Shown piece by piece: positions 25,696-35,945 of a stretch of 64,000 bases of DNA. The notes under the pieces are model-generated. The model saw only the letters and a list, made by a program, of their open reading frames with translations, made no database searches and was not told the origin of the DNA. Every line of letters starts with the position of its first letter. Within the stretch, counting starts at the first letter, position 1. The position numbers and the translations under genes are program-made. Source of the DNA: Shewanella japonica (GTDB lineage Bacteria; Pseudomonadota; Gammaproteobacteria; Enterobacterales; Shewanellaceae); NCBI RefSeq assembly GCF_002075795.1, contig NZ_CP020472.1:107001-171000 (forward strand), given 5' to 3'.

Positions 25696-28600
25696 ATGGC
25701 TCGTTTCTTTATCGATCGCCCTATTTTTGCTTGGGTGATCTCAATCTTAATTATGTTGGCAGGGGTCTTGGCTATTAAAGATCTTCCAGTAGCACAATAC
25801 CCAAGTATTGCGCCGCCAACCGTAGAGATTACAGCGTTCTATCCAGGTGCGTCTGCAAAGACCATGGAAGACACAGTAACTCAGGTCATTGAGCAGCGTA
25901 TGACAGGTATTGACCACTTACGCTATATTTCGTCTAGCAGTGACAGTTTTGGTAATGCGACTATTACCCTAACTTTCAATGCTGAAGCCGATCCAGATAT
26001 TGCTCAGGTTCAGGTACAAAACAAGTTGCAAGCAGCAATGACTTTGTTACCACAAGAAGTACAGTCGCAAGGGGTTAACGTTGTAAAATCAAGTGCGGGT
26101 TTCTTGATGGTTGCTGCGTTCGTATCTGAAGATGGTTCTTTACAAAAAAGCGATATTGCCGATTATGTTGCTGCGAACATTCAGGATCCACTTAGCCGTG
26201 TTGCTGGTGTAGGTGAAATCCAATTGTTTGGTGCACAGTACGCTATGCGTATATGGCTTGACCCATTAAAGCTAACTCAATATAACTTAACCAGTATTGA
26301 TGTTATGGCTGCGATTCAAGAGCAAAACGCTCAGATTTCAGCGGGTCAATTAGGTGGTGCACCTTCTATTGCTGGTCAAGAGTTAAATGCAACTGTAACA
26401 GCGCAAAGCCGTTTACAAACACCTGAACAGTTCCGCGAGATTATCCTTAAATCAGACTCATCAGGTGCTAACGTTTATCTTAATGACGTTGCTCGTGTGG
26501 AATTAGGTTCTGAAAGTTATTCAGTTGAATCTTTCTATAACGGTAAACCAGCTTCTGGTGTCGGTGTTCAGCTTGCTACAGGAGCTAACGCACTTGAAAC
26601 GGCTAACAATATTCGTGAAAAAATTGCCGAGTTAGAAGCCTATTTTCCTGACGGTTTACAAACTTATTATCCGTATGACACAACACCATTTGTTGAGAAA
26701 TCAATTGAAGGGGTTGTCCATACTCTGATTGAAGCGGTTATCTTAGTGTTCTTGATTATGTATCTGTTCTTACAGAACTTCAGAGCAACATTGATTCCGA
26801 CAATTGCTGTACCTGTGGTACTGCTGGGTACATTTGCTATTTTATCAGCAACTGGCTTTACTATTAACACCTTAACCATGTTTGCGATGGTGTTAGCAAT
26901 TGGCTTGCTGGTGGATGACGCCATTGTTGTGGTGGAAAACGTCGAGCGGGTCATGGCTGAAGAGGGATTAAGCCCACTTGAAGCAACCCGTAAATCGATG
27001 GATCAGATTACTGGCGCATTGATTGGTATTGGTTTAACCCTATCTGCTGTATTCGTTCCTATGGCATTTATGTCTGGTTCAACGGGTGTGATTTATCGAC
27101 AATTCTCGATAACGATTGTGTCAGCGATGGCATTGTCAGTATTGATTGCGATGATCTTAACTCCGGCACTGTGTGCTACGATGCTTAAGCCTATCCCTAA
27201 AGGTCATACTCACATTAATACCGGTTTCTTTGGTTGGTTTAACCGAAGCTTTGATAAGTTAACTTCGCGTTATGAAGCCAGTGTTGCAGCCATCTTAAAA
27301 CGTACTGTTCGTATGATGGGTGTTTATCTTGTTCTGGTTATCGCTACCGCATGGATTTTCATGCGTATGCCGACGGCGTTCTTACCTGATGAAGACCAAG
27401 GTATCTTGTTCACTCAGGCTATTTTGCCAACTAACTCAACCCAAGAAAGCACCATTAAAGTGCTTGATGAAGTCAGTGATTTTTACCTGAATGAAGAAGG
27501 CGATACGGTCAAATCTGTATTCAGTGTTGCAGGCTTCAGTTTCGCTGGCTCTGGTCAGAATATGGGTATTGCATTCGTTGGTCTTGAAGACTGGGCTGAG
27601 CGTGGTGAAGGACAAGATGTTCAATCATTGTCTAACCGTGCAATGGGTCGCTTCATGCAAATGAAAGAGGCGTTAGTGTTTGCCTTTGTGCCACCTGCGG
27701 TAATCGAGCTAGGTACGTCGAATGGTTTCGATATGTATCTGCAAGATCGCAGTGGTAAAGGTCATGATGCACTTATTCAAGCTCGTAACCAGTTACTGGG
27801 TATGGCCGCACAGAATCCAAACCTAGTTGGTGTTCGTCCTAATGGACAAGAAGATGCACCAATGTACGAGATCCATGTTGACCAAGCTAAAATTCGTGCT
27901 TTAGGTGTTGATATTGATAACGTCAACAGCGTACTGGCTACCGCTTATGGTGGGTCGTATGTGAATGACTTTATTGACCGTGGTCGTGTGAAGAAAGTAT
28001 ATGTTCAGGGTGAAGCCGAATACCGTATGCAACCAAGCGACTTAGACACGTGGTATGTACGAAATGCTGAAGGTGAAATGGTACCATTCTCTGCCTTTAC
28101 AACAGGTACATGGGAATTTGGTTCACCACAGCTACAACGCTTTAATGGCTTACCTGCAATCAATATCCAAGGTGCGACAATGCCTGGCTATAGTACAGGT
28201 GATGCAATGCTAGATTTCGAAGAAATGGTGAAGCAATTACCACCAGGATTCGGTATCGAATGGAACGGTTTATCATACGAAGAAAGATTATCAGGTAACC
28301 AAGCGCCAGCGCTCTATGCCTTATCTATCTTAGTTGTATTCTTAGTACTTGCAGCGCTATATGAAAGTTGGTCTGTACCATTTGCAGTTATTCTAGTCGT
28401 ACCGTTAGGTGTGATTGGTGCACTGCTTGCGATGAATGGCCGTGGTTTACCTAATGACGTATTCTTCCAAGTGGGTCTATTGACGACGGTGGGGCTTGCG
28501 ACCAAGAATGCGATCTTAATTGTAGAATTCGCTAAAGAATTCTACGAAAAAGGTGCTGGCTTGATTGAAGCAACACTGCATGCGGTGCGTGTACGTTTAC

Positions 28601-28854
28601 GTCCAATCCTAATGACTTCGTTAGCGTTTGGTTTAGGTGTTGTGCCACTTGCTATCAGTACCGGCGTAGGTTCAGGTAGTAAGAATGCACTGGGTACAGG
28701 TGTACTTGGTGGCATGATGAGCTCAACCTTTATTGGTATCTTCTTAATTCCACTATTCTTCGTTGTGGTAGAGAAAATATTCAGTAAGAAAGAGCGCAAA
28801 GGTTACAAGCCGCCAGAAGCGGAAGCACAAACTGAAACATCAGATAAGAGTTAA
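25696..28854 (+). CDS. RND multidrug efflux permease (AcrB/HAE1-like)
   Basis: Proton-driven multidrug exporter of the inner membrane, 1052 residues against 1049 in AcrB. It begins [17 protein letters not shown], standard for HAE1 pumps. Twelve helices flank two large periplasmic domains. The proton-relay Asp pair is in [17 protein letters not shown] (about residues 405-420), and the partner Lys is in [16 protein letters not shown] (about 935). It is co-transcribed with the adaptor and closed by a terminator. Substrates are likely hydrophobic drugs, dyes or bile-type compounds, from family knowledge only. Confidence 0.96.
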   Translation: MARFFIDRPIFAWVISILIMLAGVLAIKDLPVAQYPSIAPPTVEITAFYPGASAKTMEDTVTQVIEQRMTGIDHLRYISSSSDSFGNATITLTFNAEADPDIAQVQVQNKLQAAMTLLPQEVQSQGVNVVKSSAGFLMVAAFVSEDGSLQKSDIADYVAANIQDPLSRVAGVGEIQLFGAQYAMRIWLDPLKLTQYNLTSIDVMAAIQEQNAQISAGQLGGAPSIAGQELNATVTAQSRLQTPEQFREIILKSDSSGANVYLNDVARVELGSESYSVESFYNGKPASGVGVQLATGANALETANNIREKIAELEAYFPDGLQTYYPYDTTPFVEKSIEGVVHTLIEAVILVFLIMYLFLQNFRATLIPTIAVPVVLLGTFAILSATGFTINTLTMFAMVLAIGLLVDDAIVVVENVERVMAEEGLSPLEATRKSMDQITGALIGIGLTLSAVFVPMAFMSGSTGVIYRQFSITIVSAMALSVLIAMILTPALCATMLKPIPKGHTHINTGFFGWFNRSFDKLTSRYEASVAAILKRTVRMMGVYLVLVIATAWIFMRMPTAFLPDEDQGILFTQAILPTNSTQESTIKVLDEVSDFYLNEEGDTVKSVFSVAGFSFAGSGQNMGIAFVGLEDWAERGEGQDVQSLSNRAMGRFMQMKEALVFAFVPPAVIELGTSNGFDMYLQDRSGKGHDALIQARNQLLGMAAQNPNLVGVRPNGQEDAPMYEIHVDQAKIRALGVDIDNVNSVLATAYGGSYVNDFIDRGRVKKVYVQGEAEYRMQPSDLDTWYVRNAEGEMVPFSAFTTGTWEFGSPQLQRFNGLPAINIQGATMPGYSTGDAMLDFEEMVKQLPPGFGIEWNGLSYEERLSGNQAPALYALSILVVFLVLAALYESWSVPFAVILVVPLGVIGALLAMNGRGLPNDVFFQVGLLTTVGLATKNAILIVEFAKEFYEKGAGLIEATLHAVRVRLRPILMTSLAFGLGVVPLAISTGVGSGSKNALGTGVLGGMMSSTFIGIFLIPLFFVVVEKIFSKKERKGYKPPEAEAQTETSDKS

Positions 28855-28879
28855 TAAACCCTCTTAACTGGTTCATACT

Positions 28880-28907
28880 AAAAGCCTGCATCAAGCAGGC
28901 TTTTTTA
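28880..28907 (+). terminator. Terminator after the RND operon
   Basis: AAAGCCTGC, loop ATCAA, GCAGGCTTT, then TTT. Confidence 0.88.
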
Positions 28908-29087
28908 TGTCCGAACATAAAATATAGCGATACATTGAGCCGCATTGATCTTTAGCATGAGCTATAAACGTAGTTATTAACAGCGAGTCGTTAACTGATA
29001 GAAGTGGCCAATACGGGCAATTGATGCAAGTCGTCATTTTTATGAGGGTTAACTGAATAGACATCGGCATATAGGGACAGTAAAGAT

Positions 29088-29591
29088 ATGACAAACACAC
29101 AGCCTGTTAAGTTAATGGTCTTTGGTTTTATGCTGATAGCTGCAATAACAGTATCGAATCAAGTTAACGCCGCGCCGTCGTTAACACACATGGTACAAAA
29201 CGAACTGGGTGAGCAAGTCAGTTTGAATGAGTTTGAAGGTAAAGTTGTTTATGTGGATTTTTGGTCTTCATGGTGCGGACCTTGCCGTAAGTCGTTTCCG
29301 TGGATGAATCAAATGCATGCTAAATATCAACAGCAAGGGTTAGCTGTAGTGGCAATTAATTTAGATGTTGAATTGTCGTTAGCGCAGCAGTTTTTACAAG
29401 ACTTTCCTGCTGAGTTTGCCGTTCGTTACGATCCAGATAGTGAGGTCGCAAGGTTATTTGCACTTAAAGGTATGCCAAGCAGTTTTATCTTCAATCGCCA
29501 AGGTGAGTTAGTGCAGCAGCATACAGGGTTTAACTTGGATAAACTCGAGCAATATGAACAAGAATTGGTTGAGCTTTTACAACCTAAATAG
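29088..29591 (+). CDS. TlpA-like thioredoxin-fold periplasmic protein
   Basis: Thiol-disulfide oxidoreductase of 167 residues. A hydrophobic N-terminal segment ending in VNAAPS (about 1-29) is a signal peptide, so it acts in the periplasm. The redox site WCGPC has Cys63 and Cys66 in SSWCGPCRKSFPWMNQM. A cis-Pro is in GMPSSFIFN. It resembles TlpA/ResA proteins that keep cytochrome c haem-site or other cysteines reduced. It stands alone, with a shared terminator behind it, so the client is unknown. Confidence 0.85.
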   Translation: MTNTQPVKLMVFGFMLIAAITVSNQVNAAPSLTHMVQNELGEQVSLNEFEGKVVYVDFWSSWCGPCRKSFPWMNQMHAKYQQQGLAVVAINLDVELSLAQQFLQDFPAEFAVRYDPDSEVARLFALKGMPSSFIFNRQGELVQQHTGFNLDKLEQYEQELVELLQPK

Positions 29592-29614
29592 CTTATAAAG
29601 CGATGAGCGAACAT

Positions 29615-29653
29615 AAAAAAAACCAGTAACATGAAATATGTTACTGGTTTTTA
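29615..29653. terminator. Bidirectional terminator
   Basis: AACCAGTAACAT and ATGTTACTGGTT form a 12-bp perfect stem with loop GAAAT, flanked by A and T runs. It separates the thioredoxin-like gene from the convergent AbgT gene. Confidence 0.9.
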
Positions 29654-29675
29654 TTTGTCAGCTTAACCTATGTCA

Positions 29676-31304
29676 TTACGGCGTGTAGTAAGTTGCTGCA
29701 CCAGGGCCTACCGGGAAGCCAAGTACGAATACCCAAAGGAAGAAGAACAAGGTCCAACCGATAAAGAACACGATCGAGTATGGCAACATGGTTGCGATGA
29801 GTGTGCCGATACCTAAATCCTTCTTATAGCGACTCGCTACCGCAAGGATAAGCCCGAAATAACTCATCATTGGGGTAATCAAGTTAGTGACTGAGTCACC
29901 GATTCGGTAAGCCGCTTGAATGGTTTCTGGTGCGTAACCTACCAACATCAGCATAGGAACAAAAATCGGCGCTGTCACAGCCCATTGAGCAGAAGCACTA
30001 CCTAGCATTAAGTTAATCACGCCACACAGCATAATAAACAACACAAACACTAAAGGCCCTGTTAAGCCGATACTGCTTAATGCATCCGCGCCTGTCACGG
30101 CAAGCACAGCGCCTAAGTTCGTCCACTTAAAGAAAGCAACAAACTGCGAGGCGAAGAACACAAGAACAATATACATGCCCATGGTGCTCATACTATGTGA
30201 CATTGCATTAATCACGTCAGTATCTTTCTTCATTGTGCCGACGACTTTACCGTACACTAGGCCCGGTATTGCAAAACCAATAAAGATGAAAGCGACAATC
30301 CCTTTTAAGAAAGGCGAACCAGCAACTAAGCCAGTTTCAGGGTTACGTAAAGCTCCCCAGTCAGGCAAGATAGTGAGCGCTAATAATGCTGAGAAAACCA
30401 ATACAGAAAGTCCCGCCATTTTTAACGCATATTTTTCAGTTTGAGTGACTTTATCCATCTGCTGTTCAGATAGATCATCTGCAGCCTCAGAGACATCGTA
30501 TTTGCCTAACTTAGGCTCAACGATTTTTTCAGTCACGATGGCGCCTAGCCCAGTGATTAAGAAGGTCGAGACAAACATGAAGTACCAGTTCACTTCAGGG
30601 CCGACGATATAGTCTGGGTCAATCATTTGCGCTGCTGCTTCAGTAATCCCTGATAGCAAAGGATCAACCGTGCCTAATAATAAGTTAGCACTGTAACCGC
30701 CTGATACCCCAGCAAAGGCTGCTGCTAAACCAGCTAAAGGGTGACGCCCAAGCGAATGAAATATCATGGCTGCCATTGGAATTAGTACCACATATCCCAA
30801 CTCTGAGGCCGTGTTAGATACGATACCGGCAAACACAATGGTTAAGGTGACAAGGCGTTTTGATGCCCCCATGACCAATAAACGCATTGCTGCAGAAAGT
30901 AGACCTGAACGTTCGGCAATCCCCACACCCAGTAGTGCGACTAACACTGTGCCTAATGGGGTAAATCCGGTGAAGTTGGTTACCAAGTTTGAGACGATCA
31001 TTCTCAAACCTTCAGCATTCATTAGGCTGACAACGTGAATGAGTCCGTCTTCACTTCGGCCTGAACTGCCTATTGGCCTAGGGTCTGCAACGGTGAGTTC
31101 GAAGTAACCTGCTATGCCACTGAGTGCGATCACCGCTAAACAGAACATGGCAAATAAGGTGATTGGATGCGGTAATAAATTACCTAAACGTTCAACAATA
31201 TTAAGAAATTTTACGAAAGCCCCACTTGAAGCGAGATCTTGTGGCGTGTTGCTTGGTGGCGCCCCGTTGTTAGGCGGTGTGGTATTTGATGGAGTAACGG
31301 ACAT
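29676..31304 (-). CDS. AbgT family transporter
   Basis: Inner-membrane transporter of 542 residues. The family includes E. coli AbgT (p-aminobenzoyl-glutamate uptake) and MtrF (sulfonamide efflux). A cytoplasmic N terminus rich in Pro and Asn precedes about 12 helices. Family hallmarks include LPHPITLFAMFCLAV near the start, the re-entrant region LLGVGIAERSGLLSAAMR, GGYSANLLLGTVDPLLSGI, and near the end SASAQWAVTAPIFVPMLML and GDSVTNLITPMMSYF. AAGGGA precedes the ATG. No amidohydrolase genes (abgAB) are adjacent, so either import or drug efflux is possible. Confidence 0.92.
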   Translation of the reverse strand: MSVTPSNTTPPNNGAPPSNTPQDLASSGAFVKFLNIVERLGNLLPHPITLFAMFCLAVIALSGIAGYFELTVADPRPIGSSGRSEDGLIHVVSLMNAEGLRMIVSNLVTNFTGFTPLGTVLVALLGVGIAERSGLLSAAMRLLVMGASKRLVTLTIVFAGIVSNTASELGYVVLIPMAAMIFHSLGRHPLAGLAAAFAGVSGGYSANLLLGTVDPLLSGITEAAAQMIDPDYIVGPEVNWYFMFVSTFLITGLGAIVTEKIVEPKLGKYDVSEAADDLSEQQMDKVTQTEKYALKMAGLSVLVFSALLALTILPDWGALRNPETGLVAGSPFLKGIVAFIFIGFAIPGLVYGKVVGTMKKDTDVINAMSHSMSTMGMYIVLVFFASQFVAFFKWTNLGAVLAVTGADALSSIGLTGPLVFVLFIMLCGVINLMLGSASAQWAVTAPIFVPMLMLVGYAPETIQAAYRIGDSVTNLITPMMSYFGLILAVASRYKKDLGIGTLIATMLPYSIVFFIGWTLFFFLWVFVLGFPVGPGAATYYTP

Positions 31305-31880
31305 GATCTTCCCTTTAGCTTGGCTTATTTATTATGAGTTTGAGATTTTGCCAACTTACAGACTAGCTGATAAATTTTAAATTAAGCTTAAATTAACGAT
31401 GAAACAGTTGATAAATAATACTTAACAACAGTTATTCAATCAACGCAACGTAATGACAACTCATTTTAATTGAAATTGGTATTTAAACCATGATTTTTTT
31501 GTAAGAGGGTATAAAAAACACCCACTGCTGTTTTGGGTTAGCTTTATGTTTTTAAATAATAAAAAAAACAAACGATATTTTTTGTTCATGATTTTGTTGC
31601 TTAATCAGTATTTCGTCGTAGCTATTTGTAAAGCATTCATTTTGTAAGGTTTTAACCCTTATTTTTGTCAGGTTTTAGCCAAGGTTGTGAAAAAATGACT
31701 AATAAAAAAACACCTTCATTGTATTACTAAGATGAACTTTGTACTGAAATATGGCTATTATGGGGAAGTGATAGCAGTAAGCCTTACGCTTTAGTGGGGC
31801 GATTCGATATTAAAAAGTGGCAAGAAATTTACTGCTTAAACAAACTAAAATAATGTGATTTATTAGATAATTATAAGAAA
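31305..31880. other. Long AT-rich intergenic region
   Basis: About 575 bases between the divergent AbgT and transglycosylase genes. It is poor in GC and full of short A and T tracts. Only tiny frames (20 codons or fewer) are open, with no ribosome sites. Apart from presumed promoters for both genes I see nothing in it. Confidence 0.5.
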
Positions 31881-33095
31881 ATGAATAAAATTGTGTGTGT
31901 AATTTACAAGGCTGTTGTGACATATGCCATTGCTGCGTTGTGTGGTAGTGCACTGGCTGATCCTAACAGTGCATATCTTCCAGAACCTAAGGCTGTGATA
32001 AAAGCCAAAGTGTCAATGCAAGCTAACGATGCCAATGATGAAGTCATTACATTAAAACCGCAAAAAACGCTTTCGCCTTCAGTTGTGGATAACACAGATA
32101 TTGTTGCTGATATCCAAGATCAAGCTATCGTCAAAACCAAAACCAAAACCAAAACCAAAGCACAAAAACAATTACAACCATCCCTAGCTCAACATAAGCC
32201 GACTCGGGTGTCAGTGCCTCAAGTTGCATTAAGCAATCAAGATAAACCTAAGTCACGACAAGTTTTGTTAGCGCCCATTGTGGTGCTGCCAGCAGAAGAT
32301 GATAATCAAGATGTTGAAAGCCGCTTACACTTAAAACCTAAAAAGCAGCAAGTGCTCCATCCGGCTGTTGTGGCACTGCCTGATGAATCACCTAAACCTA
32401 TGCTAGTGCTGCAACCTAAAGTTATCGCCCAACCTGCGGTGGTCGTTGCTCCATCTTCGCCCAGTAAATCCGTGAGCAAGCCTAAGTGGGTTAAGCCATC
32501 AAAAACCGCTTCTTTTTCCGATCAAAGCCTCAATATCGGTAATAAACCCAAACGTAAAATCTACCAATATGAGCAGGGTGGGATTACGACGTTCTCAAAT
32601 ATTGTGCCTGACTCAGCGGACTTTGAAGTCTTACTTTACGACTGTTTTGCTTGCCAAGTGAACTCACAAGTTGATTGGCATCGTATTCCCTTATTCGCTT
32701 CTAAACACAGCGACTTTGTCAGCGATGCTGCCGAGCAGTTTGACTTGGATCCTGCTTTGATACGGGCAGTGATCCATGCGGAATCTGCATTTAATGCCAA
32801 AGCGCGCTCAAAAGTGGGGGCGATAGGGTTAATGCAATTGATGCCAGCAACGGCAAAAGAGTTAGGTGTCAGTGATGCCTATGATATTAAACAAAATATT
32901 TGGGGAGGCAGTCAGTATTTAGCGTATTTACTTAAACGCTTCGATAACGATATTGATTTAGCCTGTGCTGCCTATAATGCTGGACCGACAACAGTGACGA
33001 AATACCAAGGAATACCGCCTTATCCTGAAACCCAAGCCTATGTAGAGCGAGTCAAAATACTCTTAAAACGTTACCGCACTGCACTGCAAAGTTAG
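31881..33095 (+). CDS. Lytic transglycosylase with SLT domain and low-complexity spacer
   Basis: Exported peptidoglycan hydrolase of 404 residues. A signal peptide (about 1-26, ending ALA-DP) is followed by a repetitive Lys/Pro/Val/Gln-rich linker to residue 220. Three degenerate units there begin RQVLLAPIVVLP, QQVLHPAVVALP and MLVLQPKVIAQP. A short region (225-262) reads like a DUF4124-type unit with a Cys pair (CFAC). The SLT catalytic domain (about 275-400) has the acid Glu301 in HAESAFNAKA, then GLMQLMPATAKELGV and AAYNAGPTTV. A KT dipeptide run at 85-93 comes from a tandem hexanucleotide. The M28 peptidase gene starts 8 bases after it. Confidence 0.88.
   Translation: MNKIVCVIYKAVVTYAIAALCGSALADPNSAYLPEPKAVIKAKVSMQANDANDEVITLKPQKTLSPSVVDNTDIVADIQDQAIVKTKTKTKTKAQKQLQPSLAQHKPTRVSVPQVALSNQDKPKSRQVLLAPIVVLPAEDDNQDVESRLHLKPKKQQVLHPAVVALPDESPKPMLVLQPKVIAQPAVVVAPSSPSKSVSKPKWVKPSKTASFSDQSLNIGNKPKRKIYQYEQGGITTFSNIVPDSADFEVLLYDCFACQVNSQVDWHRIPLFASKHSDFVSDAAEQFDLDPALIRAVIHAESAFNAKARSKVGAIGLMQLMPATAKELGVSDAYDIKQNIWGGSQYLAYLLKRFDNDIDLACAAYNAGPTTVTKYQGIPPYPETQAYVERVKILLKRYRTALQS
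32133..32159 (+). repeat. Tandem hexanucleotide CAAAAC/AAAACC repeat inside the gene
   Basis: Four consecutive AAAACC-type hexamers encode alternating Lys-Thr in the linker of the transglycosylase. A change in copy number stays in frame, so it would alter linker length by two residues per unit. Confidence 0.7.
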
Positions 33096-33103
33096 AGGAA
33101 ACT

Positions 33104-34483
33104 ATGAAAAAAACATTACAATTAACCCCTATGGCCGCTGCATTGTCTGGGCTCATATCATTATTCAGTTTAGGCGCGAGCGCTACGCCAGCGCCTTCGC
33201 AAGAAGACTTACGTTTATATGATATTGCTGAGGCGCCGCAGGCAAGCAGATTGCATAACGATGTCGCTAAGCTAGTCAGCTTCGGTACTCGACATACTTT
33301 ATCTGAAACCGAATCTGATACTCGTGGGATTGGTGCTGCAAGGCGTTGGATTAAATCTGAGTTTGAGCGAATTTCTGCAGACTGTGGCGGTTGTCTTGAA
33401 GTCGTTATGGTAGGGGAAACCGTATCTGGAAAACGGATTCCCGAACCGACCGAAGTGGTCAATGTATTTGCCATTCAACGTGGTAAAACTGACCCTAATC
33501 GAGTCGTCATGATGAGTGGCGATATTGATTCGAGGGTAACCGATCCGATGAACGCTACCTCAGATTCTCCAGGGGCAAATGATAATGCTTCAGGCGTTGC
33601 TGGTGCACTAGAAGCGGCTCGAGTGTTATCAAAGTATCAGTTTAACGGCACCATTGTTTATGCAGCACTGTCTGGTGAAGAGCAAGGTCTATATGGCGGT
33701 GATGTGTTAATCAATTATGCCAATAAGCATGACTGGCAAATTCAGGCTGTTTTGAATAACGACATGATTGGTAATATTGCTGGTATTAACGGGGTGATAA
33801 ACAATTCAACGGTAAGGGTTTTTTCGGAAGGCGTCAGAATTGCTGAAACGAAAGAAGAAGCCAAAGAGCGTTATTTTAGCGGCGGAGAGAATGATTCCGC
33901 GTCGCGCAATTTAGCTCGAAATATTAAAGCCTTGGTTGATCAATACATGACAAATTTAGATGTTATGTTGGTATACCGTCTTGACCGCTTTGGTCGCGGT
34001 GGGCACCATTTACCGTTTAATAAAGCAGGCTTACCCGCTGTACGTGTAATGGAAACTAACGAACATTATGATCGCCAACATCAAGATTTACGCACCGAAA
34101 ATGGCACTGAATACGGTGATGTGATTGAAGGTGTCGACTTTGATTTTAATGCCAAACTGACCGGGTTGAATGCCATTAGTCTAGCCTCTATGGCATGGGC
34201 GCCAGCGCCGCCAACAAAGGTGAGTATTAAGGGGCAAGTCTCGGCGAATACGACCCTAAGCTGGGCAAGTGCGGATGATGATACCATTGCGGGATACCGT
34301 GTTTATTGGCGCCTTACCACAGAGCCTGAATGGACTCATAGTCGCTATGTGGGAGACGTGAATGAATTTTTGTTAAAAAACATGGTCATAGATAACTACC
34401 TATACGGTGTTGCAGCTGTGGGTAAAAATGGTAATAGCAGTCCAGTCGTGTTTCCGGGGGCTGCAGGTGCCTATTTTGATTAG
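33104..34483 (+). CDS. M28-family peptidase-like exported protein with a C-terminal FN3-like domain
   Basis: Secreted zinc-aminopeptidase homologue of 459 residues. A signal peptide ends near ASA-TP (residue 28). The M28 core holds Asp160 (GANDNASG), the Glu192-Glu193 pair (SGEEQGL), Asp220 (NNDMIG) and late His301/His302 (GGHHLPF). However, the usual first ligand His in the H-x-D motif is Asp140 (SGDIDS). Residues about 370-455 look like a fibronectin type III module (PPTKVSIKGQVSANTTLSW). It follows the transglycosylase gene by 8 bases. It could be an active variant with altered metal preference or a non-catalytic one. Confidence 0.85.
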   Translation: MKKTLQLTPMAAALSGLISLFSLGASATPAPSQEDLRLYDIAEAPQASRLHNDVAKLVSFGTRHTLSETESDTRGIGAARRWIKSEFERISADCGGCLEVVMVGETVSGKRIPEPTEVVNVFAIQRGKTDPNRVVMMSGDIDSRVTDPMNATSDSPGANDNASGVAGALEAARVLSKYQFNGTIVYAALSGEEQGLYGGDVLINYANKHDWQIQAVLNNDMIGNIAGINGVINNSTVRVFSEGVRIAETKEEAKERYFSGGENDSASRNLARNIKALVDQYMTNLDVMLVYRLDRFGRGGHHLPFNKAGLPAVRVMETNEHYDRQHQDLRTENGTEYGDVIEGVDFDFNAKLTGLNAISLASMAWAPAPPTKVSIKGQVSANTTLSWASADDDTIAGYRVYWRLTTEPEWTHSRYVGDVNEFLLKNMVIDNYLYGVAAVGKNGNSSPVVFPGAAGAYFD

Positions 34484-34519
34484 TGTGACATGAGCTTGTT
34501 AATGTAAATGGAGAGATAG

Positions 34520-34780
34520 ATGCGGAAAAGGATGCTGTTTATATGTCTACTAATGCCAATGATGATGACAGGATGTTCGTCTCGTTCTGCGTCAAATGCT
34601 GGGTGTGACTTTGTCACTGGAGCATACGGGAATGCTAAAGACAGAGAGGAGAGGGAATCGCGCTCTCACCGTGTGTCTTCTAGTGATAACAATAAACAAG
34701 ATGCGGCAGTCGGCCTTTTTAGTGCCATGTTTGGTGCACTGGGCCGCGCATTGAATAATGATGAATCCAGTTGTATTTAG
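34520..34780 (+). CDS. Small lipoprotein of unknown function
   Basis: An 86-residue predicted lipoprotein. The N-terminal MRKRMLFICLLMPMMMTGC ends in a lipobox (MTGC), with lipidated Cys at residue 19. GGAGAGATAG precedes the ATG. The mature part is Ser/Asp/Arg-rich with a C-terminal amphipathic stretch (GLFSAMFGALGRALNN) and two more Cys. It is the last gene of the run after the M28 peptidase (36-base gap) and may share its transcript. I do not recognise a family. Confidence 0.75.
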   Translation: MRKRMLFICLLMPMMMTGCSSRSASNAGCDFVTGAYGNAKDREERESRSHRVSSSDNNKQDAAVGLFSAMFGALGRALNNDESSCI

Positions 34781-34862
34781 TGCAGGTATTTAGCTTTTGT
34801 AAGTCGCTCTTTATATAGCCGCTTTTTATATAGCTGCTTAGCTTAAACTGGCTCGAAGTATT

Positions 34863-34908
34863 AAAGCCCATGTACTCTCTTTTATCACAAAGAGCGACAT
34901 GGGCTTTT
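34863..34908. terminator. Bidirectional terminator with a two-part stem
   Basis: AAAGCCCATGT pairs with ACATGGGCTTT, and the interior CTCTTT pairs with AAAGAG around loop TATCAC. It lies between the lipoprotein gene and convergent rlmJ. Confidence 0.85.
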
Positions 34909-34964
34909 ATATGAATGCACATCAATTCACTAAATGAACTGACCTAAATGATTGTTTTAGTGCT

Positions 34965-35807
34965 CTATTCTGGTACTTCTAGCTTAACCACAGTCTTACC
35001 GCCGCTTTGCCCTAAGCATCGCTCTAAGTAATCCAAGGTTTCTTTTGCTGCAATATCTAACTGCCAAGGCGGATTAATAATCCATAATCCTGCAGCAGTC
35101 ATACCAAAAGCATCGCTGTCAGGGGTAATGGATTGCTCAATTCGCAATTGATTTTTAATGCCACTATCTGCCAATATTTTCAACATGGCCTCTGTTTGCG
35201 CTCTATCCACAACAGGATACCAAAGCATGTAAACCCCAGTGGCAAAACGTTTGTGAGCCTTAATGATTGCATTGGCGACATCTTGATAGTCTGTTTTGAT
35301 TTCATAACTTGGATCAATTAGCGCAACACCACGACGTTCAAGTGGCGGTACAGCCGCTATTAAGCCTTTAAGACCATCACCTTTTACAACTCGTATATGG
35401 CGGTCATTGGCAAATTGTTCATCAAGGGAAGCGAAGTCAGTACCGTGTAGCTCATGTAATACCATGCGGTCTTTTTCGCGCATATTCATGTCAACAAATG
35501 CTGGTGAGCCTGGGTAAAAAGCCAGTTCTTCTTCACCTTGATTAAAATGTTTTACATCATCAACACATTGCTGCAAAGGCTCAGGTAAGTCGTCTTTGCC
35601 CCACAGTTTGTCGACACCGTCTAAATACTCGCCCGTTTTTTTTGAAAACTCATCGGTAAGAGCATAGCCGCCAGCACCCGCATGGCTATCAATGTAAGCC
35701 ATAGGCTTATGTTTTTTGTGCATAAGTTTAAGTACTTGCAGCAACATAGTGTGCTTTAGTACATCAGCATAATTGCCAGCATGGTAACCGTGACGGTAAC
35801 TTAACAT
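34965..35807 (-). CDS. rlmJ: 23S rRNA (adenine(2030)-N(6))-methyltransferase
   Basis: Modifies A2030 of 23S rRNA using S-adenosylmethionine. I set the start at ATG 35807 because MLSYRHGYHAGNYADVLKHT is the conserved family N terminus; a further 28 codons upstream are open but probably not translated. This gives 280 residues, equal to the E. coli enzyme. Visible motifs are DSHAGAGGYAL (SAM loop, about residue 45) and IDPSYE, the catalytic D-P-P-Y-type motif with Ser in the third position. It is divergent from rsmJ by about 140 bases. Confidence 0.95.
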   Translation of the reverse strand: MLSYRHGYHAGNYADVLKHTMLLQVLKLMHKKHKPMAYIDSHAGAGGYALTDEFSKKTGEYLDGVDKLWGKDDLPEPLQQCVDDVKHFNQGEEELAFYPGSPAFVDMNMREKDRMVLHELHGTDFASLDEQFANDRHIRVVKGDGLKGLIAAVPPLERRGVALIDPSYEIKTDYQDVANAIIKAHKRFATGVYMLWYPVVDRAQTEAMLKILADSGIKNQLRIEQSITPDSDAFGMTAAGLWIINPPWQLDIAAKETLDYLERCLGQSGGKTVVKLEVPE

Positions 35808-35945
35808 GAGAAGGTCCGAATATGAGTAAGCAGTAAAACTGCAAGATGGACACATTATAGGGGCTAAGTCATAGCAGGTATAGGTATTCACTGTTGCAGG
35901 CTTTTGGCATAATAGTCTTGAGTCTCATAAATACTGGAAATACTT

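Noticed and set aside
31731..31793. 20-codon ORF in the gap before the transglycosylase
   Set aside because: No ribosome binding site and no distinctive composition in a very AT-rich stretch.
35808..35891. 28-codon upstream extension of rlmJ
   Set aside because: The family starts with MLSYRH and the length from there equals the E. coli enzyme; the extension shows no conserved content.
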